This document shows positions 48,942 through 57,537 of a stretch of 64,000 nt of DNA, piece by piece. Every line of letters starts with the position of its first letter. The stretch's first letter is position 1. Made by a program: the position numbers and the translations under genes. Source of the DNA: Martinezella rhizogenes. GTDB taxonomy: Bacteria > Pseudomonadota > Alphaproteobacteria > Rhizobiales > Rhizobiaceae. The notes beneath the pieces are model-generated. The model searched no databases, was not told where the DNA came from, and was given only the letters and a program-made list of their open reading frames with translations. The stretch is taken from positions 310,001-374,000 of the forward strand of contig JAAMEZ010000047.1 of the NCBI GenBank assembly GCA_013322215.1, written 5' to 3'.

Positions 48942-51900
48942 ATGACCGAGGACGAGCTTTCTCAGTTGCTTAGAAGATCGGAGAGCGAGACTCTCGATTT
49001 CAAACAGGATGACTACGATCTGTCTATTGCCGAAAAGCGCGGGGAGTTCATCAAGGACATCCTAGCTATGGCAAATACCCCTCGAGAGACGGATTCGCAT
49101 ATTGTCCTAGGTGTGCGATGGAGCGCCGAGAATGGAAGCGAGGTGATCGGTCTGTCGGCGCAACGCGATGATGCGAAATATCAGGATATACTTAGCGACA
49201 CCAAGGTGTCGCCGCGACCACACTTCCGCTACGCACCTCTTCAAATGAATGGAAAGCAGGTTGGGGTTCTTACGATTCCTCGACAAAAAGGGGGGCCTTT
49301 CACACCGATCAACGATTCTCCGGGTTTGCAAGCTGGCGCAATCTATTTTCGTCGAGGTTCTACGAAAACGCGCGCTGTTGGCGAGGATCTCCGCCGCGTC
49401 AGTGCGTGGTTTGAGACTGGTAGGAACGATTTGAATGGCGAACAGCCATTGCCATCGTGGCGAAGCTTTCTTCGTGCCATTGGTGAATTCTCTCCCAAGA
49501 TTAAATACATTCTGGTGGCGGACGTTATGTCGCGGGAAACTGGCCCTGCCATCGAAGCCGTTGGGCTCGTTCCTTGGCGCGCGGTTATCGACTTAGACCC
49601 TGCGAGCGAGACGGGAGGTCTGCTGAGCCGATTGGCTGGCCAAGTACGCTCGCGCCAAGTAGTCCATCGCGCCTTGGCGAGTGATTTGCGCGTGCAGCCT
49701 GAACCAGGCATTCACTGGTATTTTGCGAGCGGCGTCGATCTTAGCATATCGGCCACAGAGCACAGGGATTGGCTGAAGCGCCACAAGCGTGGTCTCTCGG
49801 ATCAACTAGGTGCATTGCAGACATCAATCGGTCCGGCGCCAATTTGCTTCATCGCGATTTGGTCTGATTCACCGTCGGCTCGTCTACGGACAGTTATGGA
49901 AGAAATCCAAGGCGCTTTCGGCGACAACTGCACGATAGCCGTGGTCGGCCAAGACCGCCCTGTAATCGAACCGTTATGCGAGGATGTGGGGGCTTCGTTT
50001 TTTGAAATGTCGCTCCAAAGCTTGTGCGCCGGCATAGCCTCAACATTCAGTACGATCGCTGGGTGTCCCGCAGAGGCAATGCGGCTACCCACGGCGTCGG
50101 GTGCTCCGCTTGAATTGGCTTCCGAAGACGCTCCGTGGCTAACTGAGGACCTTGAAATCGTTCACCTCGCTGCAGGGCTTGAAGGTGACGGCTCATCAAG
50201 ACCATTCAGGCTGGGTGCTGAGGTTTCTTGGCGCAATCTGCAACTCGGCCAAGACTGCGCTCGAGATTTCTCAGCCCAAATCCGCACCCAGGTCGAAGAC
50301 GATTTGCGGAGGCGAGAGACAGTTCGCATCAACATTTATCACGCTCCCGGGGCGGGCGGTAGCACTTTAGGCAGACGCATCTTGTGGGAACTGCACGATC
50401 GCTATCCCGCCGTTGTGCTGCAAAATTGCGATGCGAAGTTGACGGCCGAACGGATTGCCCGCGTAAGCACCCTGACGGAAAGCGGGGTTCTTATTTTAGT
50501 GGATGGTGGAAGACACTCTGAAGGCGAAATCGACGAGCTATTCGATTACTTGAAAGCTCAGCAGGTGCGAGCCGTAATAATACAGATTCTCCGTCGATTT
50601 TCCCCGCAAAAAGAGGGGCGGAGACAGTTTTGGTTGCCGAGTGAACTGTCCGACGTGGAGGCCGATCGTTTTCAGAATGCACTATCTGCGGAAGCTCCCT
50701 CTGCAGCAAAATCACTTGCCAAGCTGGCGAAGAGTCCGGGCAAATTGCGGTCGTCATTCTTCTTCGGATTGACCGCGTTTGGCCGTGACTTCTCGGCGTT
50801 AGAGAATTATGTGATGGTCCGGCTTACCCCTCTATCGGACGATCAGAAAAAAGTTCTGACTTTCCTCTCGCTGACGCATTACTACGGTCAGCAATCTTTG
50901 CCAGCTCAAGCATTTGCTTCTCTGTTAGGGTTGCCGCCATCGCGGCCCGTTTCGCTTGAAAATATGTTCCAGGGCGATTCGTCGATAGCTTTGGAACTGC
51001 TAGTCGAGGAGCCTGTAGGCGAATGGAGGACCGCGCACAACGCTATCGCATTGGAAATCCTCCAACAGGTTCTCGCGCGAGGAACCAAAGAGGACCGTGG
51101 ATTGGTGTGGCGCCAAGGGTTGTCCACTTGGAGCAAGATGTTGGCCGATTTTCTACGCTCTGATGGTCCAATTGCATCAGAGCGTTTACTGGAATTGACG
51201 AGGCGCGTATTCGTTTACCGAGACAATGCAGAAATACTCGGCACCGAGCGTGCATCAGGGCGACGTTTTTCTCAGTTGCTTGAGGATATCCCGTCGCCAC
51301 AAGGCCGTGTTGAGGTCATGAGACATCTATCTACCTTGTTTCCGGGGGAGTCGCATTTTCACGCCCATCTGGGCCGTCTCCTCGGAATGCAAGGGGAATT
51401 CAAATCCGCTTTGGAAGAGGTTGCTTATGCGATCGAACTTTCGCCGCGCGACCCCGTACTGCATCACATGCGAGGTATGATACTACGTTATGACATGCGC
51501 GCGAATTTCGAAGTCCAGCGAGATCCTGTGGAGATTATTCCGATTGTCGCTGATGCTCAAGATAGCTTTGCAAATGCCCGCGAGATAGATCCAGACAGCG
51601 AACATAGCTACGTCAGTGAAATACAGCTACTCCTAGATTTTCTTGACTATGCTGCTCGAAAACACAAACGTGTCGCTCAGGATTATCTCAGCGATCAATC
51701 CACTCCGGCTTTTTTTCGAAATGCACTGGAAGTGATCGAAACTCTACTTGATCGTGTTAACCAATTATATGTTGGTGAAACCCCAAGCCCCTACATAGTG
51801 GAATGCCAAGCGCGAGCCCAGGGGATTTACGGTGACTTTGGAAAAGCACTAAGTTCGTTCGACAATCTGCTTAGCAGGCCCGATGTAGCGAAGCCTTCAG

Positions 51901-52568
51901 TCCGACGGCAAATTGTCTGGACAATTTTGCGCCGGCATAACGGTTTGTGGGCGGATCTTTCTAAGCGCGAGGTAGATCGCGTAAAGAGACTTCTCGAAGA
52001 AAATCTTGAGGAAGAAACGAAGGATTCAACAAGTCTACGTCTATGGCTGCGCGTGGTGAGGTTCTCTGGGGCGCAGCCGTCGCTCGACAGCATAATCGAG
52101 CGGGTTGCGTATTGGAAACACAATACAGGATCTCTGGATTCAGCGTACTATTTGTACACACTTCATACCCTGCGTGCGTTGGAGGGCTCTGCGCAAGCGC
52201 TGAGTGATATGGATCGGGCGCTGGACGACACTCGAGCACTGGCCCGTTATCGGCGAGACCGAACAAGAAGCCTAGAATGGATTGGCACTGGCGAGGGTAT
52301 CAAGAAATTGGTGCACCAGAGCCAACTGGGTGAATGGCAGAACGATTTTCGTGCATCCGCCGATCTGCTGTCGCGCATAAACGGGCGGGTAAAATCCATT
52401 GATGGACCACAAAAAGGTATCATCGAATTGGCGACAGGCATTGAAGCGTTCTTCGTCCCGGGGCGATCGGACATTCACGCCGGCCGCGACGAAAATGTCC
52501 TCGTCACTTGTTACATTGGATTCAGCTACGACGGATTGCGTGCGTGGTCGGTCGCGCGAAGTCAATAA
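48942..52568 (+). CDS. SAMD9-like AlbA_2 / P-loop NTPase / TPR / OB-fold protein
   Basis: A 1208-residue protein. In order: AlbA_2 (Schlafen-type) domain, about 5-150 (SESETLDFKQDDYDL, EFIKDILAMANT, SHIVLGV); an alpha/beta SIR2-like region, about 170-390 (IKYILVADVMSRETGPAIEAVG); a STAND-type NTPase with P-loop HAPGAGGSTLGRRILWELHDRYP (about 465-487) and Walker B GVLILVDGG; helical TPR-like repeats, about 790-1110; and a C-terminal OB-type end (GIEAFFVPGRS, VTCYIGFSYDGLRAW). The order and the odd GxGGSTL P-loop match animal SAMD9/SAMD9L, which have bacterial relatives. G+C is visibly lower than in the backbone, and the gene lies next to an IS remnant, plus-strand, amid minus-strand genes. ATG 48942 follows AGGGGGG. 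I infer anti-phage defence. Confidence 0.8.
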   Translation: MTEDELSQLLRRSESETLDFKQDDYDLSIAEKRGEFIKDILAMANTPRETDSHIVLGVRWSAENGSEVIGLSAQRDDAKYQDILSDTKVSPRPHFRYAPLQMNGKQVGVLTIPRQKGGPFTPINDSPGLQAGAIYFRRGSTKTRAVGEDLRRVSAWFETGRNDLNGEQPLPSWRSFLRAIGEFSPKIKYILVADVMSRETGPAIEAVGLVPWRAVIDLDPASETGGLLSRLAGQVRSRQVVHRALASDLRVQPEPGIHWYFASGVDLSISATEHRDWLKRHKRGLSDQLGALQTSIGPAPICFIAIWSDSPSARLRTVMEEIQGAFGDNCTIAVVGQDRPVIEPLCEDVGASFFEMSLQSLCAGIASTFSTIAGCPAEAMRLPTASGAPLELASEDAPWLTEDLEIVHLAAGLEGDGSSRPFRLGAEVSWRNLQLGQDCARDFSAQIRTQVEDDLRRRETVRINIYHAPGAGGSTLGRRILWELHDRYPAVVLQNCDAKLTAERIARVSTLTESGVLILVDGGRHSEGEIDELFDYLKAQQVRAVIIQILRRFSPQKEGRRQFWLPSELSDVEADRFQNALSAEAPSAAKSLAKLAKSPGKLRSSFFFGLTAFGRDFSALENYVMVRLTPLSDDQKKVLTFLSLTHYYGQQSLPAQAFASLLGLPPSRPVSLENMFQGDSSIALELLVEEPVGEWRTAHNAIALEILQQVLARGTKEDRGLVWRQGLSTWSKMLADFLRSDGPIASERLLELTRRVFVYRDNAEILGTERASGRRFSQLLEDIPSPQGRVEVMRHLSTLFPGESHFHAHLGRLLGMQGEFKSALEEVAYAIELSPRDPVLHHMRGMILRYDMRANFEVQRDPVEIIPIVADAQDSFANAREIDPDSEHSYVSEIQLLLDFLDYAARKHKRVAQDYLSDQSTPAFFRNALEVIETLLDRVNQLYVGETPSPYIVECQARAQGIYGDFGKALSSFDNLLSRPDVAKPSVRRQIVWTILRRHNGLWADLSKREVDRVKRLLEENLEEETKDSTSLRLWLRVVRFSGAQPSLDSIIERVAYWKHNTGSLDSAYYLYTLHTLRALEGSAQALSDMDRALDDTRALARYRRDRTRSLEWIGTGEGIKKLVHQSQLGEWQNDFRASADLLSRINGRVKSIDGPQKGIIELATGIEAFFVPGRSDIHAGRDENVLVTCYIGFSYDGLRAWSVARSQ

Positions 52569-52766
52569 CTATCAATCTATGGGACAACACTGCGGAGTTG
52601 GCCAAAAGGGCTCACCTGAATACCCCATTCTATTGTAGTCGCTCTTCGCGTAGGTGTCACCGCAGATCAGCTTTTGATACGAGCTAATTCTTGATTCTAC
52701 TCATGTCCGATTCGGTTGACGGGAGAAGACGGCCCCGACCTTTCGGCCGGGGCCTGTGCGCCGGGG

Positions 52767-53093
52767 TCAATCGCCCCGGCGACCGTTGGGGCGAGACCAG
52801 ATCAGCGAGAAGGTGTCTTCGCCCTCGTCGTCGAAGAGGTTGGCGTAGATCGGGGCGTTGAAGCTCGGATCGTCGAGCTTGAGGCCCAGATAGTCGCGGC
52901 CCTCATTGGAGCGCTTGGACCAGGCGGCACCGATCTCGGCGCGGCCGACCAGGACTCGGTGGCTGGGGGCGTTCTCGCCGCTGGCGCGCTGGTCGGGGAC
53001 GATGCGCACGTTCTTGGCCCGAACGCTGAGGGTGACGATTTCGCCGGTGAACTCGTTCGAGCCGGTCTTCTTGAAGGTGCCGATGGTCGCCAT
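52767..53093 (-). CDS. DUF736 protein, second copy
   Basis: A 108-residue DUF736 protein: MATIGTFKKTGSNEFTGEIVTLSVRAKNVRIVPDQ, then HRVLVGRAEIGAAWSKRSNEGRDYLGLKLDDPSF. It is clearly related to but distinct from the copy at 41686. ATG 53093 is taken; the longer frame has no domain content. It resumes the ICE backbone after the cargo. Function unknown. Confidence 0.9.
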   Translation of the reverse strand: MATIGTFKKTGSNEFTGEIVTLSVRAKNVRIVPDQRASGENAPSHRVLVGRAEIGAAWSKRSNEGRDYLGLKLDDPSFNAPIYANLFDDEGEDTFSLIWSRPNGRRGD

Positions 53094-53654
53094 TGTAGGT
53101 CTCCGTTTTCCGTTCCCGAGCCCGCACCATTGCGGCCTCGATGGCGATCGGCAGGCCGGAGGCGATCGACGGCGCACCCCGAAGGGGCCTGACAGCTAAG
53201 GAGGGCTTTCTTGTCTCGCGAGGAATAGCGGCGCAGCCGGTAGGGGAAGAAAGTTCGACGCGGCTGTTGCGTCATAGGCGATCGAGGCGCAGCCGGCCTT
53301 CGGCCAGATCAGGCCATTGAAGAGGCCGTTTGGAGCGGTCGAGGCAAGGTCAAGTGACGGAGAAGATGGCGGCCATTCCGCATCGGAAAACCGGCGCCGC
53401 GACATGCTCACCGGCTTCGTCTCCTCGCACCAAGTCGATGCTGTCGCATCCCGACCTGCGACCGTCACCAGGGTGATCGCCGCGCCGGGAATTCGGTGTT
53501 CGCCAAGAGAAGGGGCTGCTTTCGCGGCGCTCCAGTGAGAACCGCGTGTCCGGGACAACGTCGATCCTCGCCGCACGCGCCGACCGCGCCGACATGAGAC
53601 GGCGCGCGACCACGACCATGGCTGCCCTGATCGTCCTGGCGGCGATAGCGAAGA
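53094..53654. other. 561-base region without a supported gene
   Basis: Open frames exist on both strands but none has a recognisable domain, a good ribosome-binding site or backbone-like codon use. One minus-strand frame (53196-53576) is low-complexity and basic. I see no repeat or terminator of note. Confidence 0.4.
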
Positions 53655-54098
53655 TCAGGCCTGCGCAAGATCCCGGCCGGCCGTGGCCGGTGCGGCCGCC
53701 AGTCCTGCGACCCGCACGAAGGCGGTGATGCCGACCGCGACGGCGCCGATGACGGCGAATGTGATCTGCCATGCGTCCGACGGCATGAGGTGCTTCACGA
53801 TGCCATGGGTGGCATGGAAGCCCGCCATCGCTGCCGGCGCGACAAAGGCTGAGGCCACGATCAGCTTCAGCCACATGGGCCGCACGAAGGTGATGAGCAG
53901 ATGGCCGGCGGCGAGCGTGACCGCCGCCGCGACAGCACCGACGAGGATGGCGCCGGGGATGCCGGCACCTGTATCGTGGGCCCAGGTGCCTGCGCTCACG
54001 CCGACGAACGCCGGCAGTGCGAAGACGGCCAGTGTAAACAGCAGCCAGCAAAGCAGGCCGATTGCTGCGAGGGATGCAAGTATTGCGAGGATGATCAT
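53655..54098 (-). CDS. small ICE membrane protein of unknown function
   Basis: A 147-residue protein with four likely membrane helices: IILAILASLAAIGLLCWLLFTLAVFALPAF, GIPGAILVGAVAAAVTLAAGHLLITF, LKLIVASAFVAPAAMAGF and ITFAVIGAVAVGITAFV. ATG 54098 removes a tryptophan-rich pseudo N-terminus. No family recognised. It stands between ICE backbone genes in the same orientation. Confidence 0.7.
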   Translation of the reverse strand: MIILAILASLAAIGLLCWLLFTLAVFALPAFVGVSAGTWAHDTGAGIPGAILVGAVAAAVTLAAGHLLITFVRPMWLKLIVASAFVAPAAMAGFHATHGIVKHLMPSDAWQITFAVIGAVAVGITAFVRVAGLAAAPATAGRDLAQA

Positions 54099-54239
54099 GG
54101 CGGTGGTCTCCGTATGGACAAGGCCTGACGGTCGCGCCTTCCACCACCACCACGGCGCGGTTGAAGTATAGCGCAAGAGCGCGCGTGCCGGGAGCGGAAA
54201 TTGGCGGCGATTTCCGCGCCTGCGACTAAGTCGCCCCGG

Positions 54240-54407
54240 TCAGGGGGCGAAGGGATCGATCTCATGGACGATGGCGGCGGCGTCCCCGTCATATTCGCTG
54301 GCGGGCGTGACCGACAGCGTGCCGTCGCCGGCCTGGAAGATGACAATGGCGGCCATCAGCGAGGTGGCGAGGCTGAAGGCGAAGGCATGCGCTTGCTTGA
54401 GGGACAT
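54240..54407 (-). CDS. short single-helix membrane peptide
   Basis: A 55-residue frame, MSLKQAHAFAFSLATSLMAAIVIFQAGDGTLSV, with one hydrophobic helix and an acidic C-terminus (EYDGDAAAIVHEIDPFAP). ATG 54407 is preceded by CAGGAGCC. It is too short to classify, but codon use and orientation fit the backbone. Confidence 0.5.
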   Translation of the reverse strand: MSLKQAHAFAFSLATSLMAAIVIFQAGDGTLSVTPASEYDGDAAAIVHEIDPFAP

Positions 54408-54625
54408 CGATCCGGCTCCTGTTTCGAGCGGAGGACCATCCTCCGCTGACAGGCGCCCGAAGTGTCGGATTGGTCGCTGCAATCACCGCGCAGGCGCAGC
54501 CACAGCGGCGGCATGCTCGCATAGCCGACCCTTTACGGGTTGATGGCGCCAAGCGGCCAATCTGACCAAGGATCAGCGCAGAGAAGCGGGGGTGGTGCTC
54601 GGCGTCGGGAGCCGGCCCTGCCCCG

Positions 54626-55144
54626 TCAGTCGGGAAGCGCCTGCCTTCGCCATACCGGGGCGTTGGTGATGAAGTCCCGATAGGCATAGTTGATCAGGTC
54701 GCGAACCAACTCCAGCAGCCCGCCAACCGGCAGTCCGTCGAAGGGATCGCCATGCGCCATGGCGTTGCGCCGCTGGCTGAGGCTGGGCTTCGCCTCGCCG
54801 GTGACGAACCCGATTGCGGTGCCGCCCGTGCGGACGATCATCGGGATGTGCGCATCGGTCAGGCCGTCGACGTCCACCATGTGTTTCAGCAGCGTCGCGA
54901 AGGTGCGGCCCTTCTTCGGGATCAGGCCGCCATATCTGTCCATCGTGGCGAGTTCGAGGGCGATCAGCGCCGCAAGCTCGCCGGCCTTCAGCACGTCTAG
55001 GTCGACCCAGCCGAGGAGGTAGAGAGTCTGCGCACGCACGAACTTTGCGCGCACAATGTCCGGGATGCGCTCGTCGATGCCGAGGCCGACGATGAATCTC
55101 CGCCAAGTTTGCGGATCGTCGAACTGAAGGAATCCACCGGGCAT
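54626..55144 (-). CDS. HEPN-type protein with R-x4-H motif
   Basis: A 172-residue helical protein. QRRNAMAHGDPFDGLPVGGLLELVRDLINYAYR (about 126-158) contains RNAMAH, the RNxxxH form of the HEPN ribonuclease motif, followed by the usual amphipathic helix. Preceding helices (AQTLYLLGWVDLDVLKAGELAALIALELATMDRYG) match the HEPN pattern around a nucleic-acid-binding cleft. The frame is open upstream to CTG 55210, which has GGGAGAA before it and would add 22 protein-like residues; the true start is uncertain. It lies downstream of a DUF2493/SLOG gene. Either a toxin-like RNase or a backbone factor. Confidence 0.7.
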   Translation of the reverse strand: MPGGFLQFDDPQTWRRFIVGLGIDERIPDIVRAKFVRAQTLYLLGWVDLDVLKAGELAALIALELATMDRYGGLIPKKGRTFATLLKHMVDVDGLTDAHIPMIVRTGGTAIGFVTGEAKPSLSQRRNAMAHGDPFDGLPVGGLLELVRDLINYAYRDFITNAPVWRRQALPD

Positions 55145-55282
55145 TCCGGGCGATGGCCAGGGAATGATGAGCGGTTCTGTGCGCGGCGGAAGGTCCAGGT
55201 CGAGATTCAGGGGCTTCTCCCTTTGATGTTGGGCTCCGCAACAATACTCTCGATCGGCAAGTATTGCGAAGTCTGACGGCGC

Positions 55283-56206
55283 TTACGCGCCGCCGAACTT
55301 CCAGACCGGGATGCCGAGCTTCTTGGCCTTGTCGGCGAGGTTGTCGTTGATGCCCGTGCCCGGGAAATGCATGACGCCCTTCGGCACGATTTCCAGCATC
55401 TCGTCATTGCGCTTGAAGGGAGCGGCGCGACCATGCTTCGTCCAATCGGGCGCGAAGCCGATCTGCGGGACATTGCGGTTCTTCGCCCAGAGCGAGGCGA
55501 TATTCTCTGCGCCCTTCGGCGACTTGCCGTGAACGAGCACCATGTCTGGGTGCTTTTCATGCACCTGGTCGAGCTTAGCCCAGATGAGCCGGTGATCGTT
55601 GAAGTCGAGCCCGCCGGTGACGACGATCTTCGGGCCCGGAGGTAGGAGCACTTCTTGGTCGGCGCGCTTCTTCGCCATCAGGAAGTCGCGGCTGTCGATC
55701 ATCGCCGAGGTCAGATTGCGATGGTTGATCTTCGATCCGCTGCGCGGGAGCCAGACTTTCCCGACCTGGCGTTCGTAATGTTCGGCGCCCTGATCGCGCA
55801 TCAGCTCGAAGGCAGTCTGACGCTCGATCAGCGTCATGCCCTCGGCGATCAGGCGCTCCAGTTCGACGGACTTCACCTCGCTGCCGTCCTGTTCGCGCTG
55901 CGCCCGCTTCTGGGCCTGCTCGTTATCGTCCAGTTCCCGGGCGATCCGGTCGGTGGCGCGGTGGAAGACGTTGACTGTCGACCAGAGGAGATCGTCAAGA
56001 TCGGGTTCGAGGCGCGTGTCCTCCAGGGTGCCGATCAGGGCATCGAAGATATCGGCGATGGCGCCCGCGACCTGGTTGCCATCGGGCAGAAGCCGCTGGT
56101 CGGGTTCGTCGGTGAAGGGGCGGTAGCCGTGGAGCTGGAGTTCGTTGAGGACATGGTCTGTGGGTGAGGACTCGTGGTGAGGTTCGTAGTCGTCGTGATC
56201 GCGCAT
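55283..56206 (-). CDS. DUF2493 (YspA, cpYpsA-related SLOG) protein
   Basis: A 307-residue protein. The N-terminal 190 residues are helical and charged. The C-terminal domain (about 200-307) is SLOG/Rossmann-like: KIVVTGGLDFNDHRLIWAKLDQVHEKHPDMVLVHGKSPKGAENIASLWAKNRNV, then MHFPGTGINDNLADKAKKLGIPVWKFG, the DUF2493 signature for binding nucleotide-type ligands. Common in ICEs and plasmids, with unknown role. ATG 56206 chosen; an alternative ATG at 56248 adds 14 residues. Confidence 0.88.
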   Translation of the reverse strand: MRDHDDYEPHHESSPTDHVLNELQLHGYRPFTDEPDQRLLPDGNQVAGAIADIFDALIGTLEDTRLEPDLDDLLWSTVNVFHRATDRIARELDDNEQAQKRAQREQDGSEVKSVELERLIAEGMTLIERQTAFELMRDQGAEHYERQVGKVWLPRSGSKINHRNLTSAMIDSRDFLMAKKRADQEVLLPPGPKIVVTGGLDFNDHRLIWAKLDQVHEKHPDMVLVHGKSPKGAENIASLWAKNRNVPQIGFAPDWTKHGRAAPFKRNDEMLEIVPKGVMHFPGTGINDNLADKAKKLGIPVWKFGGA

Positions 56207-56499
56207 GGGATGCTCCGTCGGATGGACCGCGACCGTCGCGGCCTTCATGGCGACGAAGCCCACGGGCCGGACGGCCGGGCACCCGGAGCGCAAGCGCAGG
56301 GTTCGATGGCTAAGGCCGGCTATTTTGCCTCGCGATGGAAAGCGGCCGTCAGGCCGCGCCGGAAAATAGTCGGCCGCCGCCATTGCCCGGCTGGCCGGCT
56401 TGTGGGCCGATCGCCCTCTCGAAGGCCGAGGCGCGGTCCCCCTCCGACGGATTGACGCATCCGCCGGGCACGGCGGCGATGGGCCCGTTCTCCTGCCGG

Positions 56500-57537
56500 C
56501 TATGCCGCCAACGCCATGAAGCGGGCGACGTCCTGCGGTGCGACCTGCAATCGGGCTTCCATGCGCAATGCGTCCAGGCCGAGGGTGCGCAGATCCTCGT
56601 TGAAGTCGCCCAGCTCCGGCGAGATGACAATCGCCTCGATCCCGGCCGCATTCGCCCGTTCGATCAAGCTATCGCGCGCCCCGTCGCCGGCCGGATCGTT
56701 GTCGCGGACGATGTAGAGCCGCCGCAGCGTGTCGGGGAACAGGATGGCGGCGAGATGCGCCGCTGAGAGCGCGGCCAGCATCGGCATGTCGGGAAGGACC
56801 TGGCGGAGCGACAGGACGGTCTCGATGCCTTCGCCGGCCGCCATCACCTCGCCGCCGACGCCGAAGCAAACAGCGTTGCCGAGAAGATCGCCCATTGCCC
56901 GCCTCGGCGTGTCGATCGGCGCCTTGTCGCGTCGGCGGGGATCGAGCCAAGTGCGATGCGCCCCGGTAGTCTTGCCGTCGAGGTCGGTGACGGCGGCGAT
57001 CATCGCCGGCCAGGTCTCGGTCGGCGAGTGCTCGTCGGGTCGATAGTAGCAGTGCGGGTGGAAATGCAGGCTTCCGGTTCCGCGTAAATCCGTAATGCCG
57101 CGTTCGCGTAAATACGCCTGTACGAGCGTGCCGTAGATCGGCTGGGACATCCGAACCAGCCTGCGTGCCGCCTCCGGCGAGCCATGCGGCGCCGGACTCT
57201 GCCGATGGTGCAGACGGGGTTCGGGCTCGGGTGGCGGCATTGAGAGGAAGGTTCGCGCCTCGTGGGCGACGTCCTTGAAGTCGATGAGGCCGCAGCTTTC
57301 GCGGATAACGTCGAGGAGATCGCCGTGCTGGCCGGTCGCCGCGTCGGTCCATTTGCCTGCGGGACCTTTGGGCGTGTCCTTGAGCCGGACATACATCGAG
57401 CGGCCCGGTGTGTTGCGTACATCGCCTACCAACCAGTAGCCGCCCTCGCGGCGGCCGCTGGAGAGGTAGTGCCGGCACACCGCCTCGGCCTGCTGGCCGA
57501 GATGGTGCGCGAGATCGGAAGCGTCCTGACGTGCCAT
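56500..57537 (-). CDS. Toprim-domain protein (DUF7146-type primase-like)
   Basis: A 345-residue protein. The N-terminal half has YWLVGDVRNTPGRSMYVRLKDT and KWTDAATGQHGDLLDVIRESC, which resemble primase/helicase zinc-region homologues of plasmids. The C-terminal Toprim domain shows AGEGIETVLSLRQ (catalytic Glu, about 245) and LYIVRDNDPAGDGARDS (DxD, about 285). Toprim proteins here probably act in replication or DNA processing on the entering strand. ATG 57537 overlaps the stop of the large upstream gene by one base. Confidence 0.87.
   Translation of the reverse strand: MARQDASDLAHHLGQQAEAVCRHYLSSGRREGGYWLVGDVRNTPGRSMYVRLKDTPKGPAGKWTDAATGQHGDLLDVIRESCGLIDFKDVAHEARTFLSMPPPEPEPRLHHRQSPAPHGSPEAARRLVRMSQPIYGTLVQAYLRERGITDLRGTGSLHFHPHCYYRPDEHSPTETWPAMIAAVTDLDGKTTGAHRTWLDPRRRDKAPIDTPRRAMGDLLGNAVCFGVGGEVMAAGEGIETVLSLRQVLPDMPMLAALSAAHLAAILFPDTLRRLYIVRDNDPAGDGARDSLIERANAAGIEAIVISPELGDFNEDLRTLGLDALRMEARLQVAPQDVARFMALAA

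Noticed and set aside
53196..53576. 126-residue minus-strand frame in the gap after DUF736
   Set aside because: Low-complexity, basic, no ribosome-binding site and no recognisable domain.
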